This document shows positions 5,461 to 10,383 of a stretch of DNA of 10,383 nucleotides, in pieces. The notes under the pieces were generated by a model. The model did not search any database and had not been told where the DNA came from. It saw nothing but the letters and a program-made list of their open reading frames with translations. Both the position numbers and the translations under genes were made by a program. The first letter of the stretch is position 1, and each line of letters opens with the position of its first letter. The stretch is from an uncultured Christensenella sp. (GTDB lineage Bacteria > Bacillota > Clostridia > Christensenellales > Borkfalkiaceae): contig CAJTQE010000067.1 of NCBI GenBank assembly GCA_910578655.1, forward strand, positions 1-10,383, in the 5' to 3' direction.

Positions 5461-5505
5461 GCGGATAAAATAAATATTCCCCCTGCAAATGCAGGGGGAA
5501 TATTT
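5461..5505 (-). terminator. Terminator of the glycosyltransferase gene
   Basis: A long, nearly complete palindrome (5472-5487 with 5490-5505, 16 bp, with five consecutive G-C pairs in the middle) is followed on the minus strand by ATTTTATCC. It sits 15 bases past the stop of the glycosyltransferase. The very tight centre means that a few of the innermost pairs would open to form the loop. Confidence 0.8.
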
Positions 5506-5519
5506 CGGCGATTATAACG

Positions 5520-6665
5520 TCAACCGTTGCGTTTTTTTTCAACTACTTCAAAAATCATCTGTTCCATTTTTCGCATACATTCCTCTTGATTGTATACGAC
5601 CGAGCTTGACAGATATTTTTTTTCGTATTCGGCGCGTTCTTCGGGGTGTTCTATCCAATAGTCAATGACGCGTGCCAAATCTTTTGCATCCTTGTTTTTG
5701 AAAATACACTTTTCGTCAATAGCAAAATTTTTGGTTGCGCTGTTTTTTGAATCGGAAACTATCGTCATTTTGCCGCAGGCAATACTTTCAAGGCAGGCTA
5801 TGCCTTCAAGTTCCGCAACGGCCGGGTGGACGTAGAGGTCGCAATAATTTACGACGTCGATAATCTCCTTGCGGTTGAAAAATTTAAATATGGGCGGTAT
5901 GGGAAGTTTTTCGGAAAGCCGCATAAATCGTTTCTTTTTGGTCCCTTCTCCCGCAAGAATCAGCTGAATATTTTCTTTATGCGCTGAAAGGGCTATTGCC
6001 TTGATAAGGGTATCCTGTGATTTTTCGCTTGAATATCTGCCCGTAGATAAAATTACGAATTTATCCTTCAGCCCGTCGGGTTTTTCAACGTCATACTTTT
6101 TTGCGTAGGAGTGGACGCCGTTTGAAATTACGTATCCGTTAGTGCGTTTTTTAATCCGGCTTTCAAATATGTTTCTTATAAATTCGGTCGGATAGTGAAT
6201 GCCGTCGACATACTGATAGACGTGCTTGTAAATAAACCTGTAAATGAGGTCGTTTACCGAGTGCAGTTTATTCAGATTAACGTAAGCCGTAAAATTTTCC
6301 GCCTGCATATGGAACCCCGCGGTAATCGGCAGACCCATTTCGTGCGCAAGCTTAGCCGTTGCAATGCCAAGCCAGAGCGGCATCATAATGTGAACGTGGT
6401 CGCAGCCTTCAAGCGCCTGCCTGACTATTTCCTTATCCGGTTTAGCAAGCGTTACGCCCGTGCGCTTTACATATTCGTTTAACGGTTTACCTAAATTTTT
6501 ATTCGGTACGACAAAAAAGTTTTCCTTGCCCTTTTGGTTTTGGTCGGCGCAGAGTATGCGCACGTCGTGGCCTTGTTTGCGCAAATAGCGTATAAGGTTC
6601 ATAGTTACAACTACGGTGCCGTTATTCTCTTCGCCGAAAACGTCACACGCAACGGTAATTGTCAT
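5520..6665 (-). CDS. GT4-family glycosyltransferase
   Basis: The protein is 381 aa, typical for a GT-B fold retaining glycosyltransferase, with no signal peptide. The N-terminal Rossmann domain begins TITVACDVFGEENNGTVVV (2-20), with the glycine-bearing acceptor loop. The C-terminal nucleotide-sugar domain has LSTGRYSSEKSQDTLIKAI (206-224), LILAGEG (235-241), and the E-x7-E pair E285/E293 in AELEGIACLE that binds the donor. The sequence resembles enzymes that glycosylate membrane lipids such as diacylglycerol, but the acceptor cannot be fixed from motifs. GGAGG lies eight to nine bases before the ATG. It has its own promoter and terminator, so it is a single-gene unit between the peptidase and the sigma set. 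Confidence 0.88.
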   Translation of the reverse strand: MTITVACDVFGEENNGTVVVTMNLIRYLRKQGHDVRILCADQNQKGKENFFVVPNKNLGKPLNEYVKRTGVTLAKPDKEIVRQALEGCDHVHIMMPLWLGIATAKLAHEMGLPITAGFHMQAENFTAYVNLNKLHSVNDLIYRFIYKHVYQYVDGIHYPTEFIRNIFESRIKKRTNGYVISNGVHSYAKKYDVEKPDGLKDKFVILSTGRYSSEKSQDTLIKAIALSAHKENIQLILAGEGTKKKRFMRLSEKLPIPPIFKFFNRKEIIDVVNYCDLYVHPAVAELEGIACLESIACGKMTIVSDSKNSATKNFAIDEKCIFKNKDAKDLARVIDYWIEHPEERAEYEKKYLSSSVVYNQEECMRKMEQMIFEVVEKKRNG

Positions 6666-6692
6666 TATTTAATCCTCCGTGAACGGTTGATA

Positions 6693-6720
6693 TTTATATT
6701 ATACAACAAAATTGTGTAAA
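6693..6720 (-). promoter_or_regulatory. Probable promoter of the glycosyltransferase gene
   Basis: On the minus strand TTTACA (6720-6715) and TATAAA (6698-6693) are spaced by 16 bases, about 28 bases before the start codon. An overlapping TATAAT (6703-6698) lacks a well-placed -35 box. The surrounding sequence is very AT-rich, so chance matches are possible. Confidence 0.5.
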
Positions 6721-6734
6721 TTTTATGTATATCT

Positions 6735-6767
6735 CATAAAATAAAGCCGAGCGGACAGCCCGGCTTT
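6735..6767 (-). terminator. Terminator of the M60 peptidase gene
   Basis: Bases 6743-6752 pair with 6758-6767 (10 bp, one G-U) around a 5-base loop; the minus-strand 3' side continues TTTATTTTATG. The hairpin begins six bases after the peptidase stop codon. Confidence 0.8.
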
Positions 6768-6772
6768 AACGG

Positions 6773-9700
6773 CTATCTGAATACCGCTATCGAATCAATA
6801 CTTGTCTGACCCTTGCATTTTATAAGCACGGTGTGCTTTTTGTCCTCCAGCTCGGGAGAAATGAACGTTGCGCCGAAGCCGCCGCTTATGGTTTTAAGCG
6901 ATATCGAATCGATTTCAACTCCGTCAATCTCGACCGTGAATTTCTTTCCGAAGGCTTCGGAAGATAAAATCGCAAGCCGCGTTCCGTTGAATATAAACGC
7001 CATTTGCGCGTTCTTTTCTCCAACGTACACGTGACCGAAGGAGGATAGTGTGGATTCCGTACGCCATTTTCCGCCGTACGTAAACGCCTTGTCGTCGGGC
7101 GAGAATTTAGTTCCGCCGTTTACTTCGAAGATGTTCCAAATCTCTACTTCACGCAGAACCAGCTGACCGCCTGTTGAGCCGTTGATTGATATTTTGTAAT
7201 ATCTGAGTTCGGTTGTGTCAAAATCGAATATCTGTGTGCCTGCGCCGTTATTGTATGCAGGTGCGGAATAAGATTTGATCAGCTCGAAATTCGTTCCGTC
7301 CAGGCTGCCGTATAAATCCAGGTTTTTCGCAAAGCAAGGGTCGGGGCGGCCGGGCTGGCTGTAAAGTATCACGCGGTTTACCGCCTTTACGCTGCCCAAA
7401 TCGAACCCGAACTCAAGCGGCTTTGCTTCGGAAGGGCTGCCTGCCGTGTGAATTTGTTTGTCGTTGCCCTGATTTTTTATGCCGTCGGTGAGGATGCTTA
7501 TATCCTTGCTGCCGCCCCAGCTTGACGTAAGGTTTTTGGTTAATTCGGGTACGGGCGTCTGTTCGTTGCCGGTGTATGAAGTATTGTCCGAATAATTGTA
7601 CTTATACTGGCGTGTGAAGAAATAATCGGATTCGAACGACTTGTTGTCGGGGAATTCGTAGTTGTTTCTGTACGCGTTGATATAGCTTGCTTTTTTCGGT
7701 TCGGTAAGCTGGGCGTTGTTTGCCTCTTCCTCGGAAACCTCATTGCCGGTCTGGTCGAAGTAATGTAATACTCCGTTCTCGTCCTCCGTAATCGTGAACA
7801 TAGGTTTAATCCACTGCGCGTAGCCTAAGCCTATATAGCTTCTTGACGTTTCCTGAACAATCAGCACTTCCCTGACGTAAACCCAGGAGTGTTCCTCAAG
7901 GTCAACGTCAAAGTAGGTGGTGGGGTCGTCGGTAAAGAAGTTAGCGTGTCCGACGCCCTTTGTCTCTTCCGTTATAGCCGCGCCGTACTTATAATTTTTA
8001 CCGTCCGTCGAATAGTATACGGCGCAGTTAGTACGTCCGCGCAGGTAAATTCTGTATTTGCCGGATTCCTCGAAGTACAGCTTGCCGTCAATAACCTCTA
8101 CGGTGTTTGAGCGGAAGAAGTACGATTCGGGCGCGTCGGGGTATTTGTTGTGATTTTCGTCGGTGTTGGGATAGAACCATATATCGGTATTGCAGTTCTG
8201 CGTGGGGTTTTTATGGTTTGCTTTTTCCACTACTTTGTCGTAACCGGCGAAGCTGCTTTCGTACGCCGTTTTGGCGTCCTTGTACATGCTTTCCGCAGTG
8301 TAAGTGTAGGTGGTTCTTTCAAGCGTCATTTTGTTGGTTTCGTGCGACTGCTCGAATTCGAGTATGAGGTCTACGTCGTCAACTTTGAATTTATTGTGCT
8401 TTTCCTTGATTTCAAGCGTTACGATAATCTGACCCGAAAGCTTTTCGGAATTGGGCTTGAACTTGAAGTTGTAGCCGTCAACCACTTCGATGGTTCCGTT
8501 CTTGGGCTGAGAAATGCTTTTAACGGTATATTGGAAATTATCGGGAATGACAATACTTCCGCTCGCGTATTGACCGTTCGGTGCGTTGTACGGACTAAGG
8601 TCTACGTTAAATTCCTCACCGTAAGGAATTACGTACGGCTGCATAGTGTTGAAGTATCTCTTTTCGCCGTCGTACATATAACTTCTGCCTGTCTGATAGA
8701 CGGAAGATACGGGAACGAACATAGGATAATTATCGGGTGCGGTTGACTTTATGCCGCCCTTCAATACGTCGTTGAAGTAGTAAGACATATTGTTATGCGT
8801 AACGGCTTCCCAGGCGTTTGCGTAAGCCTGATAGCTCTGTCCGCCGCCCTTTACCTTAGCCTGAATATAGTTGTTTGCGCCGAAGTTGTGTAAAAGCGTT
8901 GCGTAAAGCGCAAGTCCCTGCTTGCCGTTCGAGGGGCTGCCGCCGTTTCTGATGCTGAGCAAGTCGTTTAAAGCCCAGGTTGCACTGGTATAGTTGTTCC
9001 AGCCGCCCAGTCCCTGTCCGCCGTAGCTTGAAATTCCGCGCTTTGACGAAATTTTGGTAAACAGAGCGTAGGAAACCAGCGTCATACCGTTGTTTGTAAC
9101 TTCGCCGCCGTTGCCGACGCCGTAGCCCTGGAAGTTGTGGTGGTACTCGTGGAAGTTACCCCAGGCGCCCGACGTTACCATAGTATTATAGTTCAGCGAG
9201 TTGGTCATCCAGCCTGTGGGGCAGTTAACCGAGCTTCTGCCGGGGAATGCAACCGCCGCGCCTGCCGCAACGAACGGTTCGTAAAGGAAAACTATTCCCT
9301 GATTGCTGCCCGTAGTCGTTACGCTTGAAACCTTTTCCCAAAGATGGGCTGCTTTGTAAATATCGTCGTAAGAGTAATTAAGAGCCTGATACTTAGTGCC
9401 CGAGTGCAGAACGCCGTAGCTCCAGACCTCCATATCGAAATAGGGGGCGGAGGATTCTTTGTTTTTATTGAATTCCTCTTCGGTGGTGTAACCTAAAATA
9501 AAGTGAGAGTACGCAACGCCGCCCGAAATGGTGGCGGTGTAAGTCGCTTTCGTGTTGCGGATATAAAGAGGACCGCCGAGGAAAGAGCCGACGTAAGCGG
9601 TATAATACCCGTCCGCATAAGTAGAGGTGTCCTTTGTGACGGACATAGTGTTAAGCACGTTGGGGAAACGCTGCATCTGACCTTTTTCCGCCCAGATGTT

Positions 9701-10383
9701 GTTTGACTGACCGTTGTACAGCGCCTGACCGATATGTACGGTCAAACCGCCCGTCGCGTTCATATCCTTTTCGCTTATGACAATTTTGATTATTTCGCCT
9801 GCCGGTGCGTAAACGCCCGTTACCGAATAGCTGTTATAGCCGCGCGGACGGATGGTTACTTTTTTGGTTATGCCCGGCTCGCTGTCAAGCAAGTCGTCGG
9901 TGCCTTTGTATCCGCCGTAGTACATTCCTGCTGCGGCGTCGTGCTTGTAAAGCTGTCTGTCGGTGCCGTCCGCGTTTTTCGCGTGTACGGGTGCGGCGGT
10001 TGTTCCGCTGTAAAGATAACCGTTTTCGTCCATCCAGGTATAGGTATTTCTGCCTGCCATAAAATAAACGGATTCGTTTATCAAATTTTGTCTGAGTTGC
10101 TTCTTTTCATCGCCTGCGCCGACTACGCTATTCAGCGTGTATCCGTATTTGGGATATTCCGAATTGCCGAAAGTTGCGCCCTCGTTGGTTCTCAAAGAAC
10201 CGTCGGGATATTTCGCAACCGATTTCTTTCTTTCGGCTTCGCCCTCGACAGTTGCGGAAAAGCCGACCTCGGTCATAGCCGAATAACCGTACTCGAACTT
10301 GTCGCCGTTGACGGCGTTGGGGGTGGTGATGACGGGACGCTCAGTATTTGTAAAGGGGTTGTCGTCCTTAACTCTGTCGGTTT
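6773..10383 (-). CDS. Secreted M60-family (mucin-type) metallopeptidase, 5' end missing
   Basis: The reading frame is open through the right edge, so the start lies outside; the visible part is 1,202 codons. Numbering from the internal Met at 10,276, residues 140-270 form the beta domain that precedes M60 catalytic domains (AGEIIKIVISEKD, GGLTVHIGQ). The catalytic motif HEYHH (376-380; 9,151-9,137) is followed by E392 in GGEVTNN, the zinc-ligand pattern HExxH-x(8-28)-E. A beta-sandwich follows at about 548-643. A PA14-like region covers about 655-810, with ESGKYRIYLRG. An F5/8-type (CBM32-like) sugar-binding module spans about 910-1050. A last beta-rich module occupies 1060-1167. Known M60 enzymes cleave O-glycosylated mucin-like proteins outside the cell. 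There is no C-terminal LPxTG, S-layer or dockerin anchor, so anchoring, if any, must be N-terminal. Met 10,276 is not a start: the family-like sequence continues beyond it. Confidence 0.9.
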   Translation of the reverse strand, partial: TDRVKDDNPFTNTERPVITTPNAVNGDKFEYGYSAMTEVGFSATVEGEAERKKSVAKYPDGSLRTNEGATFGNSEYPKYGYTLNSVVGAGDEKKQLRQNLINESVYFMAGRNTYTWMDENGYLYSGTTAAPVHAKNADGTDRQLYKHDAAAGMYYGGYKGTDDLLDSEPGITKKVTIRPRGYNSYSVTGVYAPAGEIIKIVISEKDMNATGGLTVHIGQALYNGQSNNIWAEKGQMQRFPNVLNTMSVTKDTSTYADGYYTAYVGSFLGGPLYIRNTKATYTATISGGVAYSHFILGYTTEEEFNKNKESSAPYFDMEVWSYGVLHSGTKYQALNYSYDDIYKAAHLWEKVSSVTTTGSNQGIVFLYEPFVAAGAAVAFPGRSSVNCPTGWMTNSLNYNTMVTSGAWGNFHEYHHNFQGYGVGNGGEVTNNGMTLVSYALFTKISSKRGISSYGGQGLGGWNNYTSATWALNDLLSIRNGGSPSNGKQGLALYATLLHNFGANNYIQAKVKGGGQSYQAYANAWEAVTHNNMSYYFNDVLKGGIKSTAPDNYPMFVPVSSVYQTGRSYMYDGEKRYFNTMQPYVIPYGEEFNVDLSPYNAPNGQYASGSIVIPDNFQYTVKSISQPKNGTIEVVDGYNFKFKPNSEKLSGQIIVTLEIKEKHNKFKVDDVDLILEFEQSHETNKMTLERTTYTYTAESMYKDAKTAYESSFAGYDKVVEKANHKNPTQNCNTDIWFYPNTDENHNKYPDAPESYFFRSNTVEVIDGKLYFEESGKYRIYLRGRTNCAVYYSTDGKNYKYGAAITEETKGVGHANFFTDDPTTYFDVDLEEHSWVYVREVLIVQETSRSYIGLGYAQWIKPMFTITEDENGVLHYFDQTGNEVSEEEANNAQLTEPKKASYINAYRNNYEFPDNKSFESDYFFTRQYKYNYSDNTSYTGNEQTPVPELTKNLTSSWGGSKDISILTDGIKNQGNDKQIHTAGSPSEAKPLEFGFDLGSVKAVNRVILYSQPGRPDPCFAKNLDLYGSLDGTNFELIKSYSAPAYNNGAGTQIFDFDTTELRYYKISINGSTGGQLVLREVEIWNIFEVNGGTKFSPDDKAFTYGGKWRTESTLSSFGHVYVGEKNAQMAFIFNGTRLAILSSEAFGKKFTVEIDGVEIDSISLKTISGGFGATFISPELEDKKHTVLIKCKGQTSIDSIAVFR

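Noticed and set aside
8150..8746. A 198-codon plus-strand frame opposite the peptidase
   Set aside because: It is antisense to a well-supported coding region, has no family features or ribosome site, and arises from codon bias on the other strand. The same holds for the plus-strand frames inside 2866-4767 and 6195-6482.
1..10383. CRISPR arrays, rRNA, tRNA, insertion sequences
   Set aside because: No regularly spaced repeats, transposase motifs or conserved RNA gene blocks were seen on either strand.

Overview
The window looks like a chromosome segment of an uncultured low-to-mid GC Firmicute, most likely a gut-associated clostridium. The pointers are strong GGAG-type ribosome binding sites, near-consensus sigma-A promoters, intrinsic terminators with U-runs, a small ECF sigma operon, and a large secreted M60 mucin-type peptidase with a carbohydrate-binding module. 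No rRNA, tRNA, insertion sequence or CRISPR array was found. The left part (about 1-2,700, plus strand) is visibly more AT-rich than the peptidase end and looks accessory. The right part (about 2,800-10,383) is entirely minus strand.

Left part. A terminator (61-88) closes whatever lies upstream. A near-perfect promoter (109-137) then drives a roughly 207-nt RNA that folds into a 17-bp closing stem, a hairpin whose loop can pseudoknot, and an 11-bp hairpin. It ends in a GCAA-capped terminator (317-350) whose U-run abuts the ATG of a 155-aa SLOG-family protein (351-818). The terminator's 3' arm is also the only Shine-Dalgarno-like sequence, and parts of the RNA are repeated so that strands could exchange. 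This is the best candidate here for an undescribed system: either a cis-regulatory switch or a free-standing structured RNA paired with the SLOG gene. After a second strong hairpin (971-1004) and another good promoter come the last ten codons of a lost gene and two tandem paralogous membrane proteins of DUF3592-like design. Their 3' ends are almost identical.

Right part, read along the minus strand. First comes the 5'-truncated M60 peptidase (10,383 to 6,773) with its terminator. Next is a GT4 glycosyltransferase (6,665 to 5,520) with its own promoter and terminator. Last is a three-gene set: a lipoprotein (5,376 to 4,441), an ECF sigma factor (4,389 to 3,877) and a single-pass membrane protein in the anti-sigma position (3,875 to 2,808). 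The lipoprotein and the putative anti-sigma share the same extracytoplasmic domain of about 260 residues. This suggests that the lipoprotein titrates or competes for the signal or partner of the membrane sensor. A consensus sigma-A promoter sits between lipoprotein and sigma genes.

Functions are assigned from motifs and recall of families; no database search was run.
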